A stretch of 64,000 nucleotides of DNA, from positions 682,001 through 746,000 of the forward strand of contig NZ_CP099735.1 of NCBI RefSeq assembly GCF_025398175.1, written 5' to 3'. The notes under the pieces are model-generated. The model was not told the origin of the DNA. It made no database searches and was given only the letters and a program-made list of their open reading frames with translations. Below, in pieces: positions 45,781 through 56,160 of the stretch. Origin of the DNA: Photobacterium sp. TY1-4. GTDB taxonomy: Bacteria > Pseudomonadota > Gammaproteobacteria > Enterobacterales > Vibrionaceae. Within the stretch, counting starts at the first letter, position 1. Each line of letters starts with the position of its first letter. The position numbers and the translations under genes were made by a program.

Positions 45781-46509
45781 GTGGTCATGGCAGGAGCAAT
45801 GCCTCAACTCCCGATTGCCATTGTCCAACTGGACGAGCCACCTGCTGAGGTGGCTCATCTTGTCGGGCGTCAATGGACAGAAACACTTCTCCACGAGACG
45901 AATCCATTCGTTATCATTCACAGCCTGGAAGAACTGCAGCGAATCAATATTGACCACTATTCGTGTTTTATCATCTGCGGATTGTGGCATCGCGAGGCCT
46001 ATCACCGTTTCCGGCAACACTTAGTTACCTGGTTAAAAGCAGTCGCCCATCGACGGCGCCCCCTGTTTGCGTTCGGCGATGCGCACCATTATCTGGTCGA
46101 AGCCCTTGGCGGCGAAAGTACGGGAGGGACGTGCAAGTGTACCGCTGGACTTCATTTCGTCGACACGAGTGCCAGTCACCAAGACAGCTTAACGGCCGGT
46201 CTTTCGCACACAACCTGGAGCTGGTCAATCAGTCGGTATACGGTTTCCCGCAAACCGGCCGGTTCATTCCCGCTCGCCAGCAGTTCAGCAGAGCCCTTTT
46301 ACCTGCTCAAGCACAATGACTGGACCTACTCAACTCATGCACATCTCGGGATGAGCTGGTCAGCCATGGTCACCTGGCTCATCAATCATCCGGAGTATTT
46401 TCCCGGCAACGAAGCCGTTCTGGAACATCGCTTACATGACACCTGGGGCACCGCACTCCTCCATCGGTTTTTAATGACTTATGGCGTGATGGCGAGAGCG
46501 TTGCATTGA
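45781..46509 (+). CDS. Class I amidotransferase-like protein without catalytic triad
   Basis: The 242-residue protein starts at a GTG immediately after the cysI stop, with GGAAG at good spacing inside the end of cysI; an ATG two codons later is an alternative. By comparison with the amidotransferase at 15580, the nucleophile-elbow segment GICFGHQLIAKALGGE aligns with AFGDAHHYLVEALGGE. The cysteine is therefore replaced by glycine. The His-Pro-Glu segment aligns with LGMSWSAMV, so His and Glu are gone as well. It is probably non-catalytic and perhaps regulatory or structural. Zero spacing to cysI suggests translational coupling and a role linked to sulfite reduction. The family assignment is mine, by eye. 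Confidence 0.7.
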   Translation: MVMAGAMPQLPIAIVQLDEPPAEVAHLVGRQWTETLLHETNPFVIIHSLEELQRINIDHYSCFIICGLWHREAYHRFRQHLVTWLKAVAHRRRPLFAFGDAHHYLVEALGGESTGGTCKCTAGLHFVDTSASHQDSLTAGLSHTTWSWSISRYTVSRKPAGSFPLASSSAEPFYLLKHNDWTYSTHAHLGMSWSAMVTWLINHPEYFPGNEAVLEHRLHDTWGTALLHRFLMTYGVMARALH

Positions 46510-46594
46510 ACAACAGCTACGTTGTTCAAAAGGCAGGTTCAGTAAGAGGAATCGTCAAAAGACATGTGGGGAAGAGCTGGACTTGGCAAAAACG

Positions 46595-46669
<75 letters not shown>

Positions 46670-46845
46670 ACGGCAGATACTGCTCTGACAGTAATCGGGG
46701 TGCGTCACGCCATCATGTCAGCCCCCGTATAAAAATAAAGTCTTGATTCCGTGGATATGACAAATATCACATTCAGTGTGCTCAAATGGATAAAAATCCA
46801 TCATCCGCAGACTGACGCGTCGGCGTGCACTCAGCCCTGTAACGA

Positions 46846-46870
46846 CAAAAGCCGGCATTTCGCCAGCTTT
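46846..46870 (-). terminator. Rho-independent terminator of the small gene
   Basis: AAAAGCCGGC/GCCAGCTTTT pairs with one mismatch around a 5-base loop; on the minus strand it ends CTTTTGTCG. Confidence 0.7.
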
Positions 46871-46889
46871 TGCGCAACTCCAGCCCTTC

Positions 46890-47072
46890 CTACTTATCAG
46901 AAGGATATTCACCTTGTTTACGCCGACGCTCTCGACCCGTCGCCTGCCAATGCTCATTGGGGTCATAACTTTCATCGCAAATGTCCAGGGTGAACCCCAT
47001 ATCGACAATTTCTTTCAATGTCAGATTATCAGCAAGTTTGGCAATCTCTCCAGACTTGTTACGTAGCTCCAT
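46890..47072 (-). CDS. Small hypothetical protein (60 aa)
   Basis: The 60-residue product is soluble and charged, with a basic stretch GRERRRKQGE near the C-terminus. I do not recognise the family. Support comes from a purine-rich GAAGGTGGG upstream of the ATG and a terminator hairpin 20 bp past the stop. It lies between the tRNA and the chitinase terminator. Confidence 0.5.
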   Translation of the reverse strand: MELRNKSGEIAKLADNLTLKEIVDMGFTLDICDESYDPNEHWQATGRERRRKQGEYPSDK

Positions 47073-47207
47073 AACCGCCCACCTTCATCAATAGCCAAGC
47101 ATCCCTGACTCATGACCGTCCCTGTTGAGCCGAACCGACCCTCCCTCGTCAACTTAACTATAGTGCCGCCACGGGTGTTTGTCCTACCATCACAGCCCAA
47201 AGCAAAC

Positions 47208-47228
47208 AGCCCTGCAATGTGCAGGGCT
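47208..47228 (-). terminator. Rho-independent terminator of the chitinase gene
   Basis: Perfect 9-bp stem AGCCCTGCA/TGCAGGGCT with a 3-base loop, followed on the minus strand by GTTTGCTTTG. Confidence 0.88.
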
Positions 47229-47267
47229 GTGGTTTTCGACTCACCATGAGTCTCGGATTCGTGCCGA

Positions 47268-49463
47268 TCAGATTTGCTGCCAAACGTCACTGGTGTCGGG
47301 TTGCTCCCCTCTTGTCCACCACTTCGCTTTATATTTCACACCGTTATAGACCACGATATCCCCCCCGACATAAACCTGGTTCGCATCCCAAACCGGCACC
47401 GCATCTGCTGTCACCGTGACAACAACTGTCGCACTGGCGGTCGCCTGCCCGTCAGAGACGGTGACAACCAGATCGACGTTGGTATCAGCGGTGACGGCAG
47501 GCGCCGTCAATGTAATGTCGGCGCCTGTCTCAGTCACAGCAACCGTTCCGCTGGAAGCGGTATAAGTCAGTGCATCACCATTCGCATCATCAGCCGTCAC
47601 CGAAATCACGACCTGCTGGCCACTGGCCACCGTGGCTGTTGCCGGTGCCGAAAGAACAGGCGCGGTATTGCCGACATCACCGGAACCTTTCACATGGACT
47701 ACGACATCTTTGGCCACTTGTTTACGCCCATCGCTCACCGTCACAGTCACAACGGCCTGCAAGTCGGTTGCCGTATTCGGCGCCTGATAAGTCACCGTTG
47801 CCGTACCGTCACCATGTTCAACGACCGTCGCATTGGCAGCCGTGAACGTGAGCGGGTCTGCATCAGCATCCGTTGCGGAGACAACGAAGCTGATTACCTG
47901 GCCGGCGTTGGCATGTTGTGCCGCCGGTACCGTCAGGACCGGCGCAGTATTCGGCACCGTCCCGGCACTAAAGACCCGATCAATGGCTTCTGCCAGTGGT
48001 GAACTCAACTGAGTACATTCTTTGAGTCGAGGTCCACGGTTAATGAAGGTCCCTTGACATTCAATATCACCATGGGCCTGCCAGACAATCACCCCGCCCA
48101 GTTGGTTATCCACGATATACTGGGCTTTTTTCTCAATGGCCTGAACATCATCGTAACTGAGGAAGTATTTACCTTTGACGGCATAAGGCACCTGGGCGTT
48201 GGCATCCCATTGATGCTCCCATCCCGACTGCTTCATAATGTAGTTATAGTTCGGTTGACCTTCGAACAGTTTCCAGTTATCCAGGTCAACAGCAGATAAA
48301 GTCGGTCCATCGACACTGAAATTCACGGTCCGTTTGTCTGTCGGCGCGCCGACATAAGCCACCGGCTCTGTGGTTTGAACACCGCGACCATAGAATGCTG
48401 CGCCAAAGTTAATTTTATTGGCCGGAACGCCTTTCGCGGCCATCCAGTTGCGCAGGTAATCCAGGTTAAACTCGGCAAATTCTTCTTCCGGATATCCATA
48501 CAGTGGTGAGTTATGGCCCGCGACATTAGACCAACCGCCATTCAGGTCGTAGGTCATCATGTTGAAGTAATCCATTGAGGCAACAAGGCGCTGCCAGTTG
48601 TACCCTTCAAGTTTTGCAGGCGCTGCCGAAAAAGCGGCGGTGAGCAATTTATTTGGCCCAATCCGCCCACGAATATCTTCCATCAACTGTTCAAAATCTG
48701 CGAAATCAGTTGGATTCCCCGGGAAATTCATCCCTCCACTACCCGGAAATTCCCAGTCAATGTCGATGCCGTCAAAACCAAGCGCCATCAGCTTGTCGAT
48801 ATCAGCCAGGAAACGTGCCTTTTTCACGGGATCAGCAGCCATCTCAGGGAAGTGCTTGGACATACTCCAGCCCCCGAGCGAAGCCATGACCTTCACCCCT
48901 TTCTGGTGGGCCAAGTCAATCAGCCCCGGCGCACCACCGACTTTCTTGAGCGGAATCGGAAATTGACCGGTGATCCCGGTTGGTTCATGCAGCCAACCCC
49001 CACCGTGAGGAACGAAGCCCTGATCACGCACTTTTTTCAGCTGTTCTGCATTCCAGGGCTCATCAACCGGGTATTGGTGAATATACTCCAGCTCGCCCCA
49101 AAGAATGTGAAAATCCCAGCTGGAATAAACGTCCGGGTGCAACAGCGGGCCCGGCTCCTGCTGGACATCTGGCTGGTAGATATTTTTATTGCGCAAATCA
49201 CCGCTATGTAACGAGCCATCCTTTGCCACACCGAAGAACGAAAAGTTAAGGATTGAGTAAATATCCATATCAATGTTTAAGTGCGTGGCTTCCCCTTTCA
49301 CACTAAAACCTTCATTCGGGCCTTTCCAGGCTTCCCACTGAGTCAAATACCCAATCACTTGCTTATCGTGTGCCGGTGCCGCATGCCCCGTTCCGGCGAT
49401 GCCGGCCATCAGCATCGCGGCGACAACGCCAGCAACGTTACTTCGGTTGAATCCCTTGTTCAT
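47268..49463 (-). CDS. Secreted GH18 chitinase with two Ig/cadherin-like modules and a C-terminal chitin-binding module
   Basis: The 731-residue precursor begins with a Sec signal peptide cleaved after GTGHA (near residue 28). A GH18 barrel spans about 33-495, with the substrate strand KVMASLGGWSMSK near 191 and the catalytic DGIDIDWE at 231-238 (Glu238 the acid). Two beta-sandwich repeats follow (about 505-600 and 605-690), each rich in VTVTVSDG-like strands. The last 40 residues form a CBM5/12 module with VWDANQVYVGGDIVVYNG and KAKWWTRGEQP. It hydrolyses chitin outside the cell, typical of marine Vibrionaceae. It is monocistronic, with its own terminator. Confidence 0.93.
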   Translation of the reverse strand: MNKGFNRSNVAGVVAAMLMAGIAGTGHAAPAHDKQVIGYLTQWEAWKGPNEGFSVKGEATHLNIDMDIYSILNFSFFGVAKDGSLHSGDLRNKNIYQPDVQQEPGPLLHPDVYSSWDFHILWGELEYIHQYPVDEPWNAEQLKKVRDQGFVPHGGGWLHEPTGITGQFPIPLKKVGGAPGLIDLAHQKGVKVMASLGGWSMSKHFPEMAADPVKKARFLADIDKLMALGFDGIDIDWEFPGSGGMNFPGNPTDFADFEQLMEDIRGRIGPNKLLTAAFSAAPAKLEGYNWQRLVASMDYFNMMTYDLNGGWSNVAGHNSPLYGYPEEEFAEFNLDYLRNWMAAKGVPANKINFGAAFYGRGVQTTEPVAYVGAPTDKRTVNFSVDGPTLSAVDLDNWKLFEGQPNYNYIMKQSGWEHQWDANAQVPYAVKGKYFLSYDDVQAIEKKAQYIVDNQLGGVIVWQAHGDIECQGTFINRGPRLKECTQLSSPLAEAIDRVFSAGTVPNTAPVLTVPAAQHANAGQVISFVVSATDADADPLTFTAANATVVEHGDGTATVTYQAPNTATDLQAVVTVTVSDGRKQVAKDVVVHVKGSGDVGNTAPVLSAPATATVASGQQVVISVTADDANGDALTYTASSGTVAVTETGADITLTAPAVTADTNVDLVVTVSDGQATASATVVVTVTADAVPVWDANQVYVGGDIVVYNGVKYKAKWWTRGEQPDTSDVWQQI

Positions 49464-49960
49464 GTTTCACTCCACGTTATTGTTATCCACTTAATCCGGT
49501 TTATGCCGTTCAACTCGGCCCGGTTGATATCCGCCGCAGCTACCACAAACATCGCAAGCACACACCGATAGCCTTCTCATTGGGGATGTATTCATTCATA
49601 GCGCAGTTTTTTTGCTTTGCGAAAAGGATTGATTTTTTTCAATATCACCTCAAGAAAATGGGCGATGAACGTGCAAGAATTCGCGGAAAATATAGATTTA
49701 TCTTCCAATAATTTTGATTTTCAAGGAGGAATATCGAAATTCCCACAGGGTATAATTCACATGGGGAAATAAGTGACAAAACATCAGGACAGAGCACCGG
49801 ATCCAGGATTGATCATTTCGGATCGCCAGGGAATGCGAATCACACGCGCTGAAAGGAATTCATCGTTGTATCAATCACATCAATTCCTATTTCCTCCAGA
49901 ACGCGTTACTATAACGGATGTGTCCAACGTCATTGCTCTCGTGCAAACAGGGATTGAATC
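49464..49960. other. Divergent intergenic region chitinase / cheV
   Basis: This 497-bp AT-rich region holds both promoters. A TATAAT hexamer at 49751..49756 is a possible -10 on the plus strand. A short open frame at 49773..49964 looks spurious. No operator is recognised. Confidence 0.5.
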
Positions 49961-50860
49961 ATGATCAAAAATGCGACAAATCAATCTCAGGGAATGCTGC
50001 TTTTTCACCTGACACAGCGACAGTCTTTTGCCATTGGAACGCTTAAGGTAAAGGAGATTGTCCCGTATTCCCAGCTCACTGCCATTCCCCACTCTCATCC
50101 GACGATTTTGGGCGCCGCGACCTTGCGGGGCGATACCCTGCCGGTCATCGATATGGCCAAAGCTGTCGGTTATCCGCCGTTAAGCAAAGATGAACTGAAA
50201 ACCTGTTATATCATCGTCACCGACTGCCGGCGGATGTTGGTCGGTTTTCTCGTCCGGGGCATCGACAAGATCACCGCCTGTAACTGGCACGATATTGAAG
50301 CCCCGCCCAGCACGCTCGGGAATAACGTGTTCGTCACCGGGGTGATGAAAGTTGAAAATAAACTGGTTCAGCTGCTGGATGTCGAGCTGTTGCTGTCTAA
50401 GGTCTTCCCGGATAAGCCGGACAACTTGCATCCGGTGCTCACTGATGTTCAGCGCGAAGTCCTACGGCCACTGAAAATTTTACTGGTCGACGACTCCGCC
50501 GTTGCTCGCCGCCAGCTATCCCAGGCACTCGACAGTATCAGTATCCCTTATTTTATCGCCTCCAACGGTCGGGATGCGCTGAACATGATGCGCCACGCAG
50601 CCAGCAGCGGCAGTCCGTTTGACATCCTGGTCAGTGATATTGAAATGCCGGGTTTGGACGGGTATGAACTGGCTTTCGAAGTTCAAAACAGCCATGAACT
50701 GAACCATACATACGTGATTCTGCACACTTCTTTGTCCAGTGAGATCAGCGTCTCACAGGCCCATCAGGTTGGCGCGCATGAAGCACTGACCAAATTTGAA
50801 GCCAATGAGTTGATCCACGCCATGCTCCGTGGTGCAGAAAAGAGTCATGAAGTCGCTTAA
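49961..50860 (+). CDS. cheV: Chemotaxis coupling protein CheV
   Basis: The 299-residue protein joins an N-terminal CheW-like domain (about 8-150, FHLTQRQSFAIGTLKVKEI, LGAATLRGDTLPVIDMAKAVG) to a C-terminal receiver domain (about 168-295). The receiver shows LLVDDSAVARRQ, the phospho-acceptor aspartate in ILVSDIEMPGLDGYEL, ILHTSLSS and the conserved lysine in ALTKFEANEL. CheV links chemoreceptors to CheA and is tuned by phosphorylation. It lies away from other chemotaxis genes and is followed by a terminator. Confidence 0.93.
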   Translation: MIKNATNQSQGMLLFHLTQRQSFAIGTLKVKEIVPYSQLTAIPHSHPTILGAATLRGDTLPVIDMAKAVGYPPLSKDELKTCYIIVTDCRRMLVGFLVRGIDKITACNWHDIEAPPSTLGNNVFVTGVMKVENKLVQLLDVELLLSKVFPDKPDNLHPVLTDVQREVLRPLKILLVDDSAVARRQLSQALDSISIPYFIASNGRDALNMMRHAASSGSPFDILVSDIEMPGLDGYELAFEVQNSHELNHTYVILHTSLSSEISVSQAHQVGAHEALTKFEANELIHAMLRGAEKSHEVA

Positions 50861-50876
50861 TTCGACCCTTTCGTTG

Positions 50877-50895
50877 AGGGACCCGGTGGGTCCCT
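50877..50895 (+). terminator. Rho-independent terminator of cheV
   Basis: Stem AGGGACCC/GGGTCCCT with a 3-base loop, followed by TTTCTG. Confidence 0.88.
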
Positions 50896-51099
50896 TTTCT
50901 GTGCCTGACTTCTGGCTCTCAACGCCAAGTTCAGAGGCCAAGGCTCCAGGCCAAAAACAGCATAGGGACAGAGCAGCACACCAAAAGTTCCGCGCCGTAC
51001 CGGGTCAGACTTCAGGTTTGACGCAATACTGACAATAAAAAAGTTCTAATCAGGCAAATTAATACCAACGCCACTCGCTAGCCCGATAAGAGAACGATC

Positions 51100-51393
51100 A
51101 TGATAAAGCGCGCCCTATTTTCCCTCATCCTGCTCGGTATGGCCGCCCGATCACACGCGACCCCAGAGCTCCTGGTTCCCTCAGAAGTCCAATGTGGCCC
51201 ATTTCAATACATCGAAACTATTGAAGTGCACGGCGATATTGAGGACAGCGTCCTGCGGCTGATCCATGCGACCCTTGAAAATAAAGATTCTGATTTCTAC
51301 GTCATTCAAAATATCTCTGAAGATACCCGGGACGATAGCCTGACTGTAGTGATCAATCTGTATAACCAGGGTGAGAGTTACAACCTTTCGTAG
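51100..51393 (+). CDS. Small exported hypothetical protein (97 aa)
   Basis: The 97-residue product starts with a Sec-type signal peptide (MIKRALFSLILLGMAARSHA) and a mature part of about 77 residues with a single cysteine. The rest has alternating beta-like strands ending in LTVVINLYNQGESYNLS. I do not recognise the family. AGAGAACGATC before the ATG is a modest ribosome-binding site. It is convergent with the hybrid kinase gene. Confidence 0.6.
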   Translation: MIKRALFSLILLGMAARSHATPELLVPSEVQCGPFQYIETIEVHGDIEDSVLRLIHATLENKDSDFYVIQNISEDTRDDSLTVVINLYNQGESYNLS

Positions 51394-51457
51394 CACGGCT
51401 CTTACCCAAAATGCTGGATGCTGACACTGCAAACATCGATCGCGGATGAACACACGA

Positions 51458-53881
51458 CTAACGTCGGTCCGGTGCCAAGTATTTCTCCAGCACCTGAGCC
51501 AGTATTTGCTGGCTCACGGGCTTCGAGACAAAGTCATCCATCCCGGCAGCCAGGCATTTATCCCGCTCTTCCTTCACAACATTTGCCGTCAGCGCGATGA
51601 TCGGCACATGCTCACCATCCGCTTCAATCTCTCGAATGGCTTTTGTCGCGCCAAAACCGTCCATAACCGGCATCTGACAGTCCATGAAGATCAAATCGAA
51701 CGTGTATTGCTGAAACTTCTCAACCGCTTGTTTTCCGTTGTCGGCCAGTTCAACCTCGACGCCTAGTCGCTCCAACATTTTTTGCGCGACTTTCTGATTC
51801 ACCATCGTATCCTCCACCACCAACACGGTCATATGTGGACGGGATAAAACTTGTTGGTCTTGCTTAGTCCGGTCGACGGCGTTGGTCCGGCGATCCGCCG
51901 CTTGCCAGCCTGAGCCGGTCGGTGATACCGGCAAAGATGATAGATATGCCTCGGGCATAGTCTGCTTCGGCTCAATGCCCGAAGCTACAGTCACAACCGC
52001 GGGTAAATCCTGTACTGTTTCGACACGAATTTCTTGTCGTTGCACTACCTGCTGAACCGCCCATTTCAAATTGCTTTCTTTGTAAGGCCGAGCCAGATAA
52101 GAGTAAATACCGGCCTGTTTCGCCCGCACCTCATCACCAACTTCAGGCCCAGCGGAAATCATCATCATTCTCGGACATCGCTCGCCGAACTGTACCCTGA
52201 GTTGTTTGGCCAGTTCAAATCCATTCATGTCCGGCATCACTTTATCAATAAAGATCAAATCAAACGGTTCATGATTACGTATGGCGGTCAGAACATGATC
52301 AGCAGCTTGCGATGCATGTTCACAGCAAGTTGACTTTGCTCCAAAATTCTTCAACTGTGCCGAAGTGATCCGCATATTCAGCATGCTGTCATCCACCAGC
52401 AACACAGACAGCTCCGACAGCGCTTTCCTATCCCCTTCTGATGGCGTTAACAGTTCATTCTTTTGCAAAGTGATTTCGAAAGAAAACGTACTCCCTTTAC
52501 CCGGGGCACTCTCCAACATCAGCTCTCCCCCCATCAGGCGAACGATTTCCCGGCAAATCGCCAACCCCAATCCAGTTCCGCCATACTTGCGAGTGGTTGT
52601 GCCATCGGCCTGTTGAAACTTCTCAAAAATGGCGCTGTGCATCTCCGCCGGGATCCCAATCCCGCTATCTGCCACAGAAAAACGCACCGTTGCACTCTGG
52701 GGGGCTTCCTCGACCCGATCAATTCTCAGCTGAACATAACCCTGCTCGGTAAACTTAATGGCATTACTGATCAGATTGTTGAGCACCTGCCGCAGTTTGG
52801 TCGCATCCCCGAGCAACATCGGCGTGATTTTCCGGTCAATATTGCATTGAAATGACAATTGCTTCTCCGCCGCACGTAACAGGAAGACCGACTCCACTTC
52901 CTGGTTCAGCTCAAACAAATTCAGCAAGCTATGTTCCAGCTCCAGCCGTCCGGCTTCAATTTTTGAAAAGTCCAGAATATCGTTGATTAAATCCAGTAAC
53001 GACAACGAAGAGGTATTGAGCATGTTGACAAATTCTTTCTGCTCTTCCGGCATCTCCATCTCTTTCATCAGCCCCGAAAGACCGATGATGCCATTCATCG
53101 GTGTACGAATCTCATGACTCATATTGGCCAGAAACTCACTTTTCTTCCGGTTTGCCTCCTCTGCATAGGCTCTCGCATCTTCCAGCTGGCTGTAATGCTG
53201 GCGGATTTGATGCGTTGATTGATTGTAACTTCGAGTAAGAATGGAAATTTCATCCTGGAAGAAACGTTTCGGCAGGTGAATCGTCCTCGGGACTTTGTCT
53301 TCGCCCAGTTCCCGCACGGTTCGTGACATCAGGGTCAGTGGGTAAACAACCAGGTGATACATGATTAGGATAATAACCACGGCGATCACAAAGGTTTCGA
53401 CCGCCTGGCTCATCAACAGGAAAATGAATTTATCCATCAGCCCCTGATACACCTGGTAGAGATCAGACTGAACCGTCAACGTGGCCAGTTGAAAGGGCCG
53501 TTCGCCCAGATAATATTCCATGTCCCAGCTTTTTTGATGGACATATTTAGGCAAAACGGAGCCCAGACGAATAATCACCCCATCATTATCTTTAATCTCC
53601 AGATAATGAATACCGGGCAGGTGCATAATTCCTTCCGCTTGCGTCGCCAGTTGTTCGCGATCTTCCACCCACAAGCTGGAAACCAGGCTGGATAAATAAC
53701 TCTCTTCAATTTGCACGAATCGTTCATCGATTCGTGCCAGTTCTTGCTTATAATCTAAATAGAGGTTCAAGAATGTTGATAATAAAGTAAATAAGGTACT
53801 GATCAGCAACACTGATATCAGTAACTGCTTTGCAATGCCTAACTTCCGTTTAGGTATTTGATCCCAGTTCGCATTATTCAT
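51458..53881 (-). CDS. Membrane hybrid sensor histidine kinase with two receiver domains
   Basis: The 807-residue kinase has a membrane segment near residue 20-40, a periplasmic region of about 125 residues, and a second membrane segment near 165-185. A linker precedes the HisKA domain with phospho-histidine in [16 protein letters not shown] near 255. The ATPase domain contains [19 protein letters not shown] and [15 protein letters not shown] (about 360-475). Receiver 1 follows ([11 protein letters not shown] near 502, aspartate in [13 protein letters not shown]), then receiver 2 ([16 protein letters not shown] near 692, aspartate in [13 protein letters not shown]). There is no HPt domain, so phosphotransfer needs a partner in trans. 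It is divergent from a periplasmic binding protein 79 bp away, which may provide its ligand. Confidence 0.92.
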   Translation of the reverse strand: MNNANWDQIPKRKLGIAKQLLISVLLISTLFTLLSTFLNLYLDYKQELARIDERFVQIEESYLSSLVSSLWVEDREQLATQAEGIMHLPGIHYLEIKDNDGVIIRLGSVLPKYVHQKSWDMEYYLGERPFQLATLTVQSDLYQVYQGLMDKFIFLLMSQAVETFVIAVVIILIMYHLVVYPLTLMSRTVRELGEDKVPRTIHLPKRFFQDEISILTRSYNQSTHQIRQHYSQLEDARAYAEEANRKKSEFLANMSHEIRTPMNGIIGLSGLMKEMEMPEEQKEFVNMLNTSSLSLLDLINDILDFSKIEAGRLELEHSLLNLFELNQEVESVFLLRAAEKQLSFQCNIDRKITPMLLGDATKLRQVLNNLISNAIKFTEQGYVQLRIDRVEEAPQSATVRFSVADSGIGIPAEMHSAIFEKFQQADGTTTRKYGGTGLGLAICREIVRLMGGELMLESAPGKGSTFSFEITLQKNELLTPSEGDRKALSELSVLLVDDSMLNMRITSAQLKNFGAKSTCCEHASQAADHVLTAIRNHEPFDLIFIDKVMPDMNGFELAKQLRVQFGERCPRMMMISAGPEVGDEVRAKQAGIYSYLARPYKESNLKWAVQQVVQRQEIRVETVQDLPAVVTVASGIEPKQTMPEAYLSSLPVSPTGSGWQAADRRTNAVDRTKQDQQVLSRPHMTVLVVEDTMVNQKVAQKMLERLGVEVELADNGKQAVEKFQQYTFDLIFMDCQMPVMDGFGATKAIREIEADGEHVPIIALTANVVKEERDKCLAAGMDDFVSKPVSQQILAQVLEKYLAPDRR

Positions 53882-53960
53882 CCGTAAACTCGCATCTTAT
53901 CTTTCTTCTACTAACATAATAGTAGCTTCTTCAATCAGATAGTTAATGTAAGGACACATT

Positions 53961-54719
53961 ATGAAGAAAATATCTTCTGCCTTGTCGGTGCTTGCGCTCA
54001 CCGCGGCCAGTTTCAGCACCCAGGCCGAATCAATTAACTACTATGTCATTGCCAAACAAGCGACGCCTTTTCAGATAGCAGGTGACAATAATCAACAAAG
54101 TGGTATTGTGACGGACATCGTCAAAGCCGTGTTCGAAGACAGTTCTTATCAGATTAACTATCACACCTACCCGTTTAACCGGATGATCTCGCAACTGGAA
54201 GCCGGCGGAGAGCCCAACTGGATCACCTACGGCAGTCCGAACTGGGGCAAAGTTCAATCAGAGAATTTATCTGAGATCCCGATTTATACCGTCAAGCATG
54301 TGCTCGTCAGCACCCGTGAAAGCAATCTTCAGTTTCATTCCATTCAGGATATGCATAAAAAAATCATTGTGCTGTTACACGGATTTGACTACCCACAGCT
54401 CCTGCCTTATTTTGAAAAAGGCGAAATTGAAGAGTTAAGGGTAAAAGATTATCAGGCAGCATTTCGGATCATCCATAAATTCCCGGAATTTGCGGCATTT
54501 GTCGAAATGGAGTCGAGAGTGAAGTATAACTTGGCGCAATTAAATCAGGAGCAAAGTGATTTTCGAATCCAACCATTTCGCTCCGTGATCCCGGACTATC
54601 CCATCTACCTCGCGTTTGATCCACAAATGAATCCAAACACACAAGATTTTATCAATCGCCGATTAAAAACGCTCAAGGCAAATGGTCAAATTGATGATAT
54701 TATTCAGCGTTATTTCTAA
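53961..54719 (+). CDS. Periplasmic solute-binding protein (family 3-like)
   Basis: The 252-residue exported protein has a signal peptide ending near STQAES and the fold of amino-acid-type extracellular binding proteins: INYYVIAKQATPFQIAG near residue 24, GIVTDIVKAVFEDSSYQINY near 48, PFNRMISQLEAGGEPNW near 70. No ABC permease or ATPase is nearby. Such orphan binding proteins often serve as co-sensors. Divergence from the hybrid kinase, with a shared 79-bp promoter region, suggests a sensing pair. Ligand unknown. Confidence 0.83.
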   Translation: MKKISSALSVLALTAASFSTQAESINYYVIAKQATPFQIAGDNNQQSGIVTDIVKAVFEDSSYQINYHTYPFNRMISQLEAGGEPNWITYGSPNWGKVQSENLSEIPIYTVKHVLVSTRESNLQFHSIQDMHKKIIVLLHGFDYPQLLPYFEKGEIEELRVKDYQAAFRIIHKFPEFAAFVEMESRVKYNLAQLNQEQSDFRIQPFRSVIPDYPIYLAFDPQMNPNTQDFINRRLKTLKANGQIDDIIQRYF

Positions 54720-54785
54720 TAAGCCATCATTTATCACCAGTTATCATTTCTAACTGGCCATCATGGCTCACTAAAAAACAAATCA

Positions 54786-54820
54786 TGCCCATCAAACGAC
54801 CCGGGTCCGTCTGATGGGCA
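54786..54820 (-). terminator. Terminator of the NADAR-ribA gene
   Basis: TGCCCATCA/TGATGGGCA pairs around a GC-rich loop; on the minus strand it is followed by a T-rich stretch ending GTTTTTTAG. It may also act on the convergent binding-protein gene. Confidence 0.75.
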
Positions 54821-54827
54821 ATCGCTG

Positions 54828-55880
54828 TTACTTAATAAACACAGAATCGAACATATGGCCTAATTTGGCGGCTTTAGTTCTGAGGTAATTTTCGTTGTGT
54901 GGATTGTTCCCTTCCTGAAGTGGTACCCTGGCTTCGATCTGAATGCCGGCATTCTCAAGTGCTTTCACTTTACGCGGATTATTAGTCATCAAGCGTACCG
55001 ACTGAATATTCAGAAAACTCAGCATGCCTCGGCAAAATGAATAATCCCGCATATCTGCCGCAAAGCCCAGTTGCTCATTCGCCTCGACGGTATCGGCGCC
55101 CTCATCCTGCAAATGGTATGCCCGGATTTTGTTGATCAACCCAATGCCCCGTCCTTCTTGCCGCAGATAAAACAGCACACCGCTACCGGCATTGACGATA
55201 TTCTCCATCGCCCGGGCTAACTGAAAACCGCAATCGCATCGGGCGCTGAATAAGGCATCGCCAGTCAGACATTCTGAATGAAGACGGATCAACGGTGGTT
55301 GCTCTTCATTCAGTTCACCGTATACCAAAGCCAGGTGCTCTTTCCCTGTAGCCTGCTCGATGAAGCCATACATCTGAAAGGTGCCCCACTTCGTCGGCAG
55401 TTTTGCACTATCCACAAAGTAAACGAGATTATACGGCTCCTGATTCGCAAAATAATCCCGGACTTCCATCAGAATCTTGCCCAACTCATTGCGACCGGCG
55501 CCATCACCGCCATCGCCCCAAAAATCATCCTTGTGAGAATGCTCTTTCAGCACTTTATCGCCGGTACTGACCAATAAATGTGCGAGCCGGGGGTTCTGTC
55601 TGAATTTTTCGAACACAATAAAACGCATCACTGCCGTGCGCACTTCCATCCAGTCATCTTTGACTTGTTCGCTGTATTCACGGCTCAACCGGAATGCCTC
55701 ATCCGGTGTCTCGGATTGACGAATTTGGTTTTGAATATCAGAGTCTACAAACTTCTGGGCCTGATAATAGTGCTCGCTGGTTGGCCAAACGATCCCGCTG
55801 AGATTGATCGGACTCGAAGCAAAATTTGAAAGAAATCCATGGCTATCATCCGGCTCGTAAAACTGTATTTCCTCAATCAT
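54828..55880 (-). CDS. ribA: Fusion of NADAR (YbiA/COG3236) N-glycosidase and GTP cyclohydrolase II (RibA)
   Basis: The 350-residue protein is bifunctional. Residues about 4-150 form a NADAR domain ([17 protein letters not shown] near 13, [13 protein letters not shown] near 32, [15 protein letters not shown] near 128). Residues about 155-350 are GTP cyclohydrolase II, with the zinc cysteines in [20 protein letters not shown] near 203 and [18 protein letters not shown] near 240. RibA makes the first riboflavin intermediate, and the NADAR domain is reported to destroy excess or damaged early intermediates. Such fusions are known from Vibrio. It stands alone, away from other rib genes, so another ribA copy may exist. 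Confidence 0.93.
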   Translation of the reverse strand: MIEEIQFYEPDDSHGFLSNFASSPINLSGIVWPTSEHYYQAQKFVDSDIQNQIRQSETPDEAFRLSREYSEQVKDDWMEVRTAVMRFIVFEKFRQNPRLAHLLVSTGDKVLKEHSHKDDFWGDGGDGAGRNELGKILMEVRDYFANQEPYNLVYFVDSAKLPTKWGTFQMYGFIEQATGKEHLALVYGELNEEQPPLIRLHSECLTGDALFSARCDCGFQLARAMENIVNAGSGVLFYLRQEGRGIGLINKIRAYHLQDEGADTVEANEQLGFAADMRDYSFCRGMLSFLNIQSVRLMTNNPRKVKALENAGIQIEARVPLQEGNNPHNENYLRTKAAKLGHMFDSVFIK

Positions 55881-56160
55881 TCATTTCACTCCCTGGCATT
55901 AAAGAAAGATGGACTCGCAAGAAATTCAGATCCTCCCTGTCTCATTCCCTTTACCTCTCAGTATAGTTAACCGCGCAAAACCACCAGCAAATTTTTCTCT
56001 CAGCTTAAATTTATATACCTGTACTTTTTTGCGACATTCGATTCAATGATTCTCATCCCCAGACAAGACTGGCATTCTGATACTGACAAACTTAAAATGC
56101 CTGCCAGGTGATGCACTTTGCACACCCTGTTAAAGCAGTCATGTCTATGGACAAAGCATA

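Noticed and set aside
49773..49964. 63-codon frame just upstream of cheV
   Set aside because: No good ribosome-binding site, no recognisable features, and it overlaps the cheV start; probably chance.
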